A DNA stretch of 14,583 nt. Origin: Candidatus Poribacteria bacterium (GTDB lineage: Bacteria > Poribacteria > DTPJ01 > WJIO01). The stretch is from the NCBI GenBank assembly GCA_014730235.1, contig WJIO01000344.1, forward strand, positions 1 through 14,583. Direction: 5' to 3'. The notes below the pieces were generated by a model. That model was not told where the DNA came from and ran no database searches. It saw only the letters and a list, made by a program, of their open reading frames with translations. The first letter of the stretch is position 1. Each line of letters begins with the position of its first letter. Position numbers and translations under genes: made by a program. Shown here one piece after another: positions 6,446 to 13,565 of the stretch.

Positions 6446-7843
6446 ATGAAAGATAAAAGACCCAACATAATATTAATAACCACAGACCATCTCAGACGAG
6501 ATAGTATTGGTATATATGGAAACAACATAATCCGCACACCAAACATAGACAAATTAGCCCGTAACGGCACTATATTCACCAATGCTTATACAGCATGCCC
6601 CTTGTGTATGCCATCCCGGAACAGCATTATAACGGGATTATACCCACATCAACACGGTATTTGTGGTAACAAGGGTCAACCAGTAAGTATGGAGCACCGG
6701 CGTTTGACTTTCTCTAATATTCTCCAGGAATCAGGATATACCACAGCTTTTATAGGCAAACACCATTTCTACGATTTCTGGGAAGAATACAGGGATTACA
6801 GGGAGATAGAGGAACAGATAAAAGATTATGGCTTCAATAAAGTAATACAAGTGGTGGATTTATCAGAAAATCTGCATAATGACTGTGATTTTACTGCCTA
6901 TTTAAAGAAAAAAGGACTGCTGGAAAAATATCGCAGTGAAGCAAAAAATCTCCCGTTATTTGAGTCAAATTTTGCGCCGGAAGACACTGTTGACGGCTTT
7001 GTTGGCAATAGATGTGTTGAATATATTCAGGATACAGATACAGACTCACCATTTTTTCTCTGGTCATCGTTTCTGGGACCTCATCCACCATATACAGCAC
7101 CAGGGGAATTCAGCCAAATGTATGATCCGCAGGATATGCCCTCACCCATTTTTACAGAAAATTCAGCAGTTATAGAAAGGGCTAAAAGGGCCCGGGCCAA
7201 GTATTATGGAATGGTATCTCATATTGATCATCACGTTGGCAGAATGATAAAAGTGCTGAAAAAAAGGGGAATTCTAGAAAATACTCTGATAATACTTACA
7301 TCGGATCATGGCGACACCCTTGGCGACCGGGGACATTGGGACAAGCGGCGGTTTTATGAATCCAGCGTTGGAGTGCCGCTTATAATATCAGGGCCGGGTT
7401 TTCCCTGTGGCGGGTTGGGTTCATCTACAGGCGGTATGAAAAGTCGTATATTGACTGAAAATATAGATCTGTATGCAACTGTCCTGAATACTGCCGGACT
7501 GGAAATCCCCGAAACTCGAATCCCTTTATCAGGCAGATCCATGCAAAGCATGATTACCAACAGATATGAAAACATCAGAAATGCTGTATTCAGCGAAATG
7601 GGGCAGTGGATAATGATAAGAGATGCGCGCTGGAAACTCACCTACGATCCTGAGCAGGGAGGAGTTCGTATGCTCTTCAACATGGCAACAGATCCCTATG
7701 AGTCGGATAACTTATGCGGAAAGCCTGAATACAGGGATGTAGAATATCAACTTGTTTCCAGAATCCTGAACTGGCTTATCAGAACCAGCACGTATACACA
7801 GTATAAGGAATACCAGCGCATTAAGGACGTTGTTTCCAGTTAA
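6446..7843 (+). CDS. Cytoplasmic Cys-type sulfatase (formylglycine-dependent)
   Basis: This 465-residue member of the alkaline phosphatase/sulfatase superfamily has the formylglycine signature C-M-P-S-R-N-S-I-I-T-G, with Cys54 as the residue to be oxidised. Metal-site candidates are Asp14 in ITTDHLRRDS and Asp287/His288 in LTSDHGD. Other family motifs are GKHH (104-107), GPHPPY (211-216) and RRFYESSVGVPLII (301-314). Having a single Asp in the first metal motif, with Cys54, recalls the choline-sulfatase/phosphonate-monoester-hydrolase branch rather than DD-type arylsulfatases. There is no signal peptide, so it acts in the cytoplasm and needs an anaerobic or aerobic formylglycine-generating enzyme encoded elsewhere. 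The start ATG has AGGA 6 nt upstream. The substrate is unknown; a sulfated sugar or small sulfate ester is plausible given the nearby fucosidase, but the two genes are divergent and not an operon. Confidence 0.88.
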   Translation: MKDKRPNIILITTDHLRRDSIGIYGNNIIRTPNIDKLARNGTIFTNAYTACPLCMPSRNSIITGLYPHQHGICGNKGQPVSMEHRRLTFSNILQESGYTTAFIGKHHFYDFWEEYRDYREIEEQIKDYGFNKVIQVVDLSENLHNDCDFTAYLKKKGLLEKYRSEAKNLPLFESNFAPEDTVDGFVGNRCVEYIQDTDTDSPFFLWSSFLGPHPPYTAPGEFSQMYDPQDMPSPIFTENSAVIERAKRARAKYYGMVSHIDHHVGRMIKVLKKRGILENTLIILTSDHGDTLGDRGHWDKRRFYESSVGVPLIISGPGFPCGGLGSSTGGMKSRILTENIDLYATVLNTAGLEIPETRIPLSGRSMQSMITNRYENIRNAVFSEMGQWIMIRDARWKLTYDPEQGGVRMLFNMATDPYESDNLCGKPEYRDVEYQLVSRILNWLIRTSTYTQYKEYQRIKDVVSS

Positions 7844-7878
7844 GTAGTATTCACTGATTTTCTATTATTTATTACATT

Positions 7879-9231
7879 TCAGGAAACGTCCTGTTCCTGA
7901 TCACAATCCTTCGATTCTATATCATCGCTTTTATCAACGTTGGAAAGCCTTGTGGCAAAATAAACGGATATAAAAGACAAAACAGCCGAAAAAACAAACA
8001 TGGTTTCGTATGATATAAATTTCAACAATATACCAGCCAGAACTGGAATAAAGCTCAGAGGAAACAACATGGTATTCAAAAAGCCCAGGTAGGTTGGTCT
8101 GCTTAAGCTTGGTGCCATGTTTAATGTGAAGGTCATGTAACCGACTCCACGTCCGTTGAATGCAGCCTGTATTATTATAAACACCAGAGCATATATAGCA
8201 GCCTGATGGCTTTGCTGAAAAAATCGTGTAGAAGTCGCAAGGATTGGAACAATGGAAACCAGAAAGGAATTTACAATAATAAGATACTTGCTGCCATATT
8301 TTTCCCCCACATAGGCCCAAAGAACATTGGATACTACCGCACTCATAGCACCGGCCGAAGTATAAAGCCCGATTGTGGATGCTTCCACTCCGATCCTGTC
8401 CATTGCGTATGGCACGTAAAAGGGTGTGCTCATTATCCCGAAGGATGACACCATTCTCAAAATCAGATAATTACGATAATCAGGGTCATTCCTTAAAAAC
8501 CTGGGCCCACGTTTTAAATGCTCCCAGAAAGGTCTTCTGGTTTTACGCACTTCCTGTATTGGTTCTTTGGAAATAATAAAGGAGGTGCTGGAAGCCGTCA
8601 TCATAACCGCGCATAGGCCGAACATAAAACCATAGTTATAAGGGAATGACAAAAAGAAATCTTCACTAAGTATATACTTAATCAGAAATCCCGCCAATAC
8701 ACCAAAGCCACCACCGATTAATGCTCTCAGACTAAAAAGCCTGGCCCTTTTTTTGACCGGGATTGATTTTGCTATTATATCCTGAAAGGGAATAATAGAT
8801 ATACCCATTGCTGAATTGCTGACAAAATAAAGAACATAAAATAAAACAAAAAGTGTCAGATGGTTCTTATTTCCTAAAAAAAAGGTCAGCAACATAATGA
8901 GAAACCAGCATGTAACCCGCAGCGATGCGCCAAGTATATAAAACGGCATTTTCCGGGGCCTGTGTTCCAGTATATTGGACATAATAAGCTGGGGCCACAC
9001 AGAGCCAGAACCCATAGCTGAACTGGTAAGGCCGACCATTATATTTGAGTTGGTTAATTGTTTTACAAAAGCCGCCAGGATCATGCTGGAGTTAACAAAC
9101 CGAAAAGCGACTCTTATTAAAATTCCGTTAAGCAGTGCTAGACGATAATTGCGTTCTTCATATTCATTATTTACTTCTTTCTGAGATGCTCGTTGGTTAA
9201 GCCAAAAAAGAATTCGAGGGAAAATACTCAT
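7879..9231 (-). CDS. MFS-type transporter of unknown substrate, coupled to waaA
   Basis: The 450-residue integral membrane protein has about 12 hydrophobic segments. There is a charged N-terminal cytoplasmic stretch (about 13-30), a loop between helices 4 and 5 with PFQDIIAKSIPVKKRARLF (148-166, the pattern D-x-x-x-x-x-x-P-x-x-x-R-x-R seen in MFS proteins), and a long basic central loop (about 222-253). The C-terminal tail is acidic. It begins 10 bp after the waaA stop with AGGGTGA just upstream of the ATG, so translational coupling is likely. The nearest named relatives cannot be judged by eye. Export of an envelope precursor or a drug is possible, but the only evidence for an envelope link is the operon partner. 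Its 3' end faces the sulfatase gene with 35 bp between the stops and no good terminator there. Confidence 0.8.
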   Translation of the reverse strand: MSIFPRILFWLNQRASQKEVNNEYEERNYRLALLNGILIRVAFRFVNSSMILAAFVKQLTNSNIMVGLTSSAMGSGSVWPQLIMSNILEHRPRKMPFYILGASLRVTCWFLIMLLTFFLGNKNHLTLFVLFYVLYFVSNSAMGISIIPFQDIIAKSIPVKKRARLFSLRALIGGGFGVLAGFLIKYILSEDFFLSFPYNYGFMFGLCAVMMTASSTSFIISKEPIQEVRKTRRPFWEHLKRGPRFLRNDPDYRNYLILRMVSSFGIMSTPFYVPYAMDRIGVEASTIGLYTSAGAMSAVVSNVLWAYVGEKYGSKYLIIVNSFLVSIVPILATSTRFFQQSHQAAIYALVFIIIQAAFNGRGVGYMTFTLNMAPSLSRPTYLGFLNTMLFPLSFIPVLAGILLKFISYETMFVFSAVLSFISVYFATRLSNVDKSDDIESKDCDQEQDVS

Positions 9232-9241
9232 AAGTCACCCT

Positions 9242-10531
9242 TTAACTATTAATAACCAGATTTCTTATACAATCAACAATTTTCTCAGTAGCACCTGCAT
9301 TGCTTTCGATTAGAGCTCGGGCCTTCTTGCCAAGGTTATCAAGCATGTTCTTATCATCCAGTAATTTAATTAGTTCTTCTGTCATCTGCTGGCTGTTTTC
9401 AACCATAATACCTGAGCCGGTTTCCCTCAGCATAAGGGCTTCCAGGGAATTTTGTATGGTAGGGCCAAAAAGCACGGGTTTACCCATGATTGCCGGTTCC
9501 ATTACATTATGAATTTTGCCATGAAAACTGCCCCCTATGAAGGTAATATCTCCCAGCATATAAAGCTCCGCCAGCACTCCTACACAGTCAACCACAACAG
9601 CTTTGTTTTCAAGCCCTGAATCCCTGTTTACCTGTGACAGAAGAATGTAGTCCAGATCCCTTTGTTTCATCATTTCGTGTATTTCATTCAGACGGTGAGG
9701 CTCTGGTTCATGGGGAACAAGAATAAGCTGCACCTTTCCCCATTTCTTCAGTATATTTTCATAAGAATCCAGAACAACCTGTTCATCTTCAGTATATGTA
9801 CTGCCGGCGATTATAACAGGTACATGGAAATCCGGAAGCAACCCCTCAAGTTTTTTACCTGCTGAGTTTTTTCTGGCAATAACCTGATCAAATCGGGTGT
9901 CTCCCATGACTCTTATGTCAGCATCCTCTTGACACAGGCGTTTCAGCCGTTCCGCGTCAGATCCGGAAATAGCACAGTGTATGTCAATATGTTTATGCAC
10001 AGATTTCAGGAATGATCGGATAACAGGTCGAAGGCGTGTGGATTCTGCGTGTAAACCTGCGTCGGCAACTACAACAGGTACATTCATCTTAACAGCCGTC
10101 CAGACGTGGTTCGGCCATACATCAAACCTTATAAATACCAGAAGGGAGGGCTTAATCAACTGGAACATCCGTCGGGCATTACCGGCTGTATCAAAAGGTA
10201 TATAGCAAATTACATCAGCATCTTTATATTTGATTCCTGATTCATACCACGAAGGTGAGAAAAAACTTACTACAATACTTGTTTCATGTTTTATCTTAGC
10301 AATTATTGGCTTTGCCTGTTCCAATTCACCCACAGATGAGCAGTGGAACCATATTACCGGTTTACCGTTTTGATGTAATTTTTCCACATCTCTTGATAAT
10401 TGCTCAAACATGCCCTTTCTGTCCTTTACTCCAGTTCTGGCTTTAGCGTCAAAAAGAGAGTAAAAACGAGCAGCGATAATGAAAAAGGGCATAATAACTA
10501 CATTATAAACGACACGCCAGAATACTTCCAA
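9242..10531 (-). CDS. waaA: 3-deoxy-D-manno-octulosonic acid (Kdo) transferase
   Basis: The 429-residue, GT30-like enzyme transfers Kdo from CMP-Kdo to lipid IVA at the inner face of the cytoplasmic membrane. An N-terminal membrane anchor (about 5-25) is followed by WFHCSSVGELEQAKP (61-75), where Glu69 matches the catalytic base of WaaA. Later come GDTRFDQ (206-212), AGSTYTEDEQ (238-247), PHEPEPHR (269-276), and GGSFHGKIHNVMEP (329-342) with GPTIQNSLE for the CMP site. The usual ETE(I/L)WPN is replaced by F-I-R-F-D-V-W-P-N (129-137), as in some non-proteobacterial versions. I chose a TTG start (10529-10531) because GGAGG lies 6 nt upstream and no in-frame ATG has a comparable site. It heads a two-gene unit with the MFS gene, preceded by a hairpin at 10560-10599. 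Confidence 0.9.
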   Translation of the reverse strand: MEVFWRVVYNVVIMPFFIIAARFYSLFDAKARTGVKDRKGMFEQLSRDVEKLHQNGKPVIWFHCSSVGELEQAKPIIAKIKHETSIVVSFFSPSWYESGIKYKDADVICYIPFDTAGNARRMFQLIKPSLLVFIRFDVWPNHVWTAVKMNVPVVVADAGLHAESTRLRPVIRSFLKSVHKHIDIHCAISGSDAERLKRLCQEDADIRVMGDTRFDQVIARKNSAGKKLEGLLPDFHVPVIIAGSTYTEDEQVVLDSYENILKKWGKVQLILVPHEPEPHRLNEIHEMMKQRDLDYILLSQVNRDSGLENKAVVVDCVGVLAELYMLGDITFIGGSFHGKIHNVMEPAIMGKPVLFGPTIQNSLEALMLRETGSGIMVENSQQMTEELIKLLDDKNMLDNLGKKARALIESNAGATEKIVDCIRNLVINS

Positions 10532-10537
10532 AATTTT

Positions 10538-10542
10538 CCTCC
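10538..10542 (-). promoter_or_regulatory. Ribosome-binding site supporting the TTG start of waaA
   Basis: GGAGG on the minus strand is followed by a 6-nt spacer and TTG (10529-10531), which begins the membrane-anchor segment MEVFW (TTG read as Met). Confidence 0.7.
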
Positions 10543-10559
10543 GTCGTGTATACCCATGA

Positions 10560-10599
10560 AAAGACCTGTATCATTTGTAGACAAATGATACAGGTCTTT
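10560..10599. terminator. Long perfect hairpin, probable terminator of the protease gene
   Basis: A perfect 19-bp stem (10560-10578 with 10581-10599; arms AAAGACCTGTATCATTTGT and its complement) has a 2-nt apex; in RNA the A/T-rich top would open into a larger loop. On the minus strand the stem is followed by TTTTCAT, a short U-run. It lies between the protease stop (10793) and the waaA start (10531), with MITE copy 2 inserted between the protease stop and the hairpin. Confidence 0.65.
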
Positions 10600-10628
10600 G
10601 TCTTTATCCAATTTGTATCTCAACGATT

Positions 10629-10769
10629 GGCTCTTCCGGGTTTAGTGTGGTAATGAAGAAAGATAACAAATTATAAAGGAAAAACCTACTTTTCATGTCA
10701 TTCCTGCTTTCGCAGGAATGACAAGCTGAGAAAATTTTCAATTATAATCACACTCAAACCGGAAAAGCC
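10629..10769. mobile_element. MITE-like palindromic element, copy 2
   Basis: This is a 141-bp element with ends GGCTCTTCCG and CGGAAAAGCC (complement GGCTTTTCCG), flanked by a perfect 8-bp duplication CAACGATT (10621-10628 and 10770-10777). The central hairpin TGTCATTCCTGC / GCAGGAATGACA (10696-10707 and 10712-10723) is identical to that of copy 1 except for the loop (TTTC). It is about 20 bp longer than copies 1 and 3 because the left half carries extra AT-rich sequence. It is inserted 15 bp downstream of the protease stop (10793), between that gene and its probable terminator. Confidence 0.92.
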
Positions 10770-10792
10770 CAACGATTTAACAGATAAATAAC

Positions 10793-12169
10793 TTATGGAT
10801 TATTATTTATATCCTCCCACACATCGCTGATCCTTTTACCTTTATTTTCTTCCAGTATATCGCTTAATGCGGACATGGTAATAGCCAGTTCCAGGCTTCC
10901 CTTTTCACCAACATCGTTAAGGAAGCGTTGAATAATTGCCACACGGAATCTGGTCATATATATATTCCGCCCCCATCTATATCCAGCCAGATAACGGATG
11001 CCGGGTCTCAGGTCTCTCAGGATAAAAGCACCTCTTAGCATAAGAAAACGATTTCTCAATAATATATGGGTTATTTCTGCTGTATGCTGGTAATATGCGT
11101 CAATAAGCTGCTGACCTATTTCTGTTTTATCAAGAACTTCATCCCTTAATTTATGACCTTCTTCAATAGCATACCTATCTGAATTTATAGAGGCAAAAGC
11201 ACATGGATTATCACCAGGATCACCCGGTTTAGAAAAAGTAAAACCCTCGAAATAGACTGAATCCCTGCCGAAGTTACAATATTCATCATCCCACGAAATT
11301 TTAAAGTATCCGCTTTCACCCCAGCCTGTACCCCAGCTATTTTTGACTATCCAGTATCTATCAGTGGTGTCATAACCTACAATAAGAACCTGGTGACCAC
11401 CAATACTGGAACCAGTAGTATGAGAATATATACCGCCTGTATAACTGTAAAAGTCATCAAAAACTGTAAAACCACAGGGAACAGGACCATTTTCCACTAT
11501 AGCTGTTTGAATAGCACCTATATTTACAGGAGCAAGTCTACTTATATATGACCATCCGGTTAGCTTTACCACTTGGTCTTCCCAGTTGGCGCATCGGTTT
11601 TCACATGGTAAGTCTGCGGCACTGTAACCAAAACACGATTCTTTTGTTATACCTGTATCAACAAGAAAATTACATGTTGTGGACATCCAACCACCGTCAC
11701 AACCCAGATTTCCAGAAACACAGGATACAAGAAATTGCTCTGAAAGATTAAGATAACCAGGATCTATATCTTCACCATGGATTAACATGAGGGATTCTAG
11801 ACCAGCAGAAACGGAAAAAGCCCAACAACTACCACATGATCCCTGGTTTTTAATGGATGTTACATAATTTTCACCTGATACGTTCCTCCAATCAAAATGA
11901 TCGGGAAGTGTTAAATCAGGTTCTCCCGGAACAGCCTGGGATCTCATTTCCTGAGAAACAGCACCGAGATCACCCAGCATCTGTTTTTTCTCTTCCAGGG
12001 TTAAATCTGAAACTGAAGTCTCACCAGCGGTCCATTCTGCACCGGTTTCCTTTATCGAGCGTTGTATTTCTACAATGTCTTCGGCTGTTGCATAATGTGT
12101 CATAATCACCATGAGTGATAATAACACAATACATAACAGGGAACTAAATTTATATTTCCCCAACATCAT
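10793..12169 (-). CDS. Secreted papain-like (C1A) cysteine protease with C-terminal helical domain
   Basis: The 458-residue protein begins with a signal peptide (hydrophobic about 9-24, likely cleavage near ATA-ED at 29/30) and a short propeptide (30-88). The papain domain follows, starting DHFDWRN (90-96). Catalytic residues are Gln109 (oxyanion), Cys115 in GSCGSCWAFS, His259 in GGHQVLIVGYD and Asn277 in KNSWGTGWGESGYF. GCDGGWM (157-163) and several paired cysteines are typical of the family. After about residue 320, a linker (KPGDPGDNP) leads to CAFASINSDRYA (323-334) and a helical tail rich in Arg/Leu, resembling a divergent CFI-box-CTERM region. The enzyme should act outside the cytoplasm. 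GGAGG lies 4 nt before the first ATG and 7 nt before the adjacent second ATG (12164-12166), so the second may be used. MITE copy 3 sits in its leader. Confidence 0.9.
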   Translation of the reverse strand: MMLGKYKFSSLLCIVLLSLMVIMTHYATAEDIVEIQRSIKETGAEWTAGETSVSDLTLEEKKQMLGDLGAVSQEMRSQAVPGEPDLTLPDHFDWRNVSGENYVTSIKNQGSCGSCWAFSVSAGLESLMLIHGEDIDPGYLNLSEQFLVSCVSGNLGCDGGWMSTTCNFLVDTGITKESCFGYSAADLPCENRCANWEDQVVKLTGWSYISRLAPVNIGAIQTAIVENGPVPCGFTVFDDFYSYTGGIYSHTTGSSIGGHQVLIVGYDTTDRYWIVKNSWGTGWGESGYFKISWDDEYCNFGRDSVYFEGFTFSKPGDPGDNPCAFASINSDRYAIEEGHKLRDEVLDKTEIGQQLIDAYYQHTAEITHILLRNRFLMLRGAFILRDLRPGIRYLAGYRWGRNIYMTRFRVAIIQRFLNDVGEKGSLELAITMSALSDILEENKGKRISDVWEDINNNP

Positions 12170-12202
12170 CTTTCCTCCCGGTTTTTTATTCTTATGAAAG
12201 TT

Positions 12203-12320
12203 GGTTCTTCCGGGGTAAGTGTGGTAATAAGAAACTTCTTTATGCTGTCATTCCTGCTTTCACAGGAATGACATGTTTAGAAAATTTTCAAATTATTACA
12301 ACACTAAACCCCAAAGAGTC
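12203..12320. mobile_element. MITE-like palindromic element, copy 3
   Basis: This 118-bp element starts GGTTCTTCCG and ends with the complement of GACTCTTTGG. It is flanked by a perfect 8-bp duplication TGAAAGTT (12195-12202 and 12321-12328). The centre has TGTCATTCCTG / CAGGAATGACA (12246-12256 and 12263-12273). Its interior is nearly the same as copy 1 (shared AAGAAACTTCTTTATGC on the left). It lies between the aldolase terminator and the protease gene, ending 33 bp before the protease start. Confidence 0.92.
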
Positions 12321-12330
12321 TGAAAGTTTA

Positions 12331-12359
12331 ATAAAAAAGGGCACTTAATAAGTGCCCTT
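12331..12359 (-). terminator. Rho-independent terminator of the aldolase gene
   Basis: On the minus strand AAGGGCACTTA and TAAGTGCCCTT form an 11-bp inverted repeat (12337-12359) directly followed by TTTTTTAT (through 12331). It begins 8 bp after the aldolase stop. This is the cleanest terminator in the window. Confidence 0.85.
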
Positions 12360-12367
12360 ACAGATTA

Positions 12368-13471
12368 TTATAGCTCAGGTTCTGTTGCAAATGAATAAAC
12401 CTTCTTGGGTTCATAAGCCCCAATTTCTTCCAGCTTAAATGCAATTGTTTTCTCTTTGATAGCCTTCATCAGAGAGACAGCCTCATCAAAGTAGCGCTGG
12501 AATATATTACGACCATATAGGAAGCCATCAGCACCGGCTTTTAGGGATATATCCACAGCGTCAATAATAGCTGATTCCTCGTCCTTCATAGCACCACCGG
12601 ATATAACGGTAAGGGAATTCTGAGAAGCCCAGATGCAGTATCTGGTAGCGGCTAACTTATCACCGATATGCAGATCCTGGAATGTCTTATGATATTGTCC
12701 AGCTATTTCCGGATCGTATGTATCGGGCATATTAAGCTTTATCACATCTGCACCAAAACTGGATGCTCTGGTAACAGCGGCAAAGACAGCGCCCATGGCC
12801 TTTTGTCCACCTTTTTCATCAACATTTTCACCCCTTGGATATGCCCATATCCAGAAAAGCTTTCCATTTTTCTTAGCACCGTCTCTTATAGGGACAAGTC
12901 GGGTGAAGTCATCAACTTCCCGCTGTGTACCGAAATACTGGGTTACACCAATTCCAGATGGCTCATAAAGTACGGCATCCTCAATACTGCCCATAGGAGC
13001 CATCAATGGTTTTGATTGATCCAGGTAATCGCTCTTACCGTCAAGCTTATAGATCACAGGAATATCAGGATAACTTCCGGCGAATTGGGCTATCCATCCC
13101 GGATGCAAAACAACGCCGGAGATTCCGCCTGCTCTCACCAATTCAAACATATACTCAGGTGAAAGGGCCTGAGGATTCTTGTTGGCGTCATAGCCTGAGT
13201 GCTCTACATTCTGGTCATAGGGAAGCAGATGCAGGGCCGGAACTTTTCTGCCTGAATCGTCAGTCAGCATAAGGTTCCACAGGTTTCTGCGCTGGCCCAC
13301 ATTGAGATGATGGCTGTTTAAAGAACCACCTACTCTACCAGAAAACTTACCGCCGGATTCCATTTCCTTTAATAACTGGTAAACTCTAATATCAATTTCT
13401 GAAAGTTCCTTTATACTTTCAGGAACACCCAGATATTCTCTTACGTCTTTTTCTGTAACACCTAACTTCAT
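12368..13471 (-). CDS. Class I fructose-bisphosphate aldolase, DhnA/FbaB type
   Basis: The 367-residue protein belongs to the DeoC/LacD/DhnA aldolase group, which cleaves fructose 1,6-bisphosphate to dihydroxyacetone phosphate and glyceraldehyde 3-phosphate through a Schiff base. Supporting motifs are HLLPYDQNVEHS (81-92), GISGVVLHPGW (116-126), GADVIKLNMPDTY (240-252) with Lys245 as the likely Schiff-base lysine, VISGGAMKDEE (289-299) for phosphate binding, and GADGFLYGRNIFQR (313-326). It is longer than archaeal FBPA (about 260-280) at both ends. It is cytoplasmic and glycolytic or gluconeogenic. The ATG at 13469-13471 has AGGAGG 7 nt upstream. It lies 94 bp after the HD-domain gene and ends at its own terminator. 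Relatives acting on other sugar phosphates exist, so the substrate is not certain. Confidence 0.85.
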   Translation of the reverse strand: MKLGVTEKDVREYLGVPESIKELSEIDIRVYQLLKEMESGGKFSGRVGGSLNSHHLNVGQRRNLWNLMLTDDSGRKVPALHLLPYDQNVEHSGYDANKNPQALSPEYMFELVRAGGISGVVLHPGWIAQFAGSYPDIPVIYKLDGKSDYLDQSKPLMAPMGSIEDAVLYEPSGIGVTQYFGTQREVDDFTRLVPIRDGAKKNGKLFWIWAYPRGENVDEKGGQKAMGAVFAAVTRASSFGADVIKLNMPDTYDPEIAGQYHKTFQDLHIGDKLAATRYCIWASQNSLTVISGGAMKDEESAIIDAVDISLKAGADGFLYGRNIFQRYFDEAVSLMKAIKEKTIAFKLEEIGAYEPKKVYSFATEPEL

Positions 13472-13565
13472 TAGTATACCTCCTCTTATAATACGTATTT
13501 ATTATCTGTTCCCCCATCAAAATTGACTAAAATAAAAACGGTTATAAACTATCAACATATTCCAT

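Noticed and set aside
2747-12273. The repeated TGTCATTCCTGC hairpins as CRISPR repeats or REP sequences alone
   Set aside because: They are dispersed, not regularly spaced, and form the centre of longer elements with inverted ends and target duplications.
10621-12328. Composite transposon carrying the protease gene between MITE copies 2 and 3
   Set aside because: Each copy has its own matching 8-bp duplication on both sides with different sequences, so they inserted independently; a composite would share one duplication at the outer ends.
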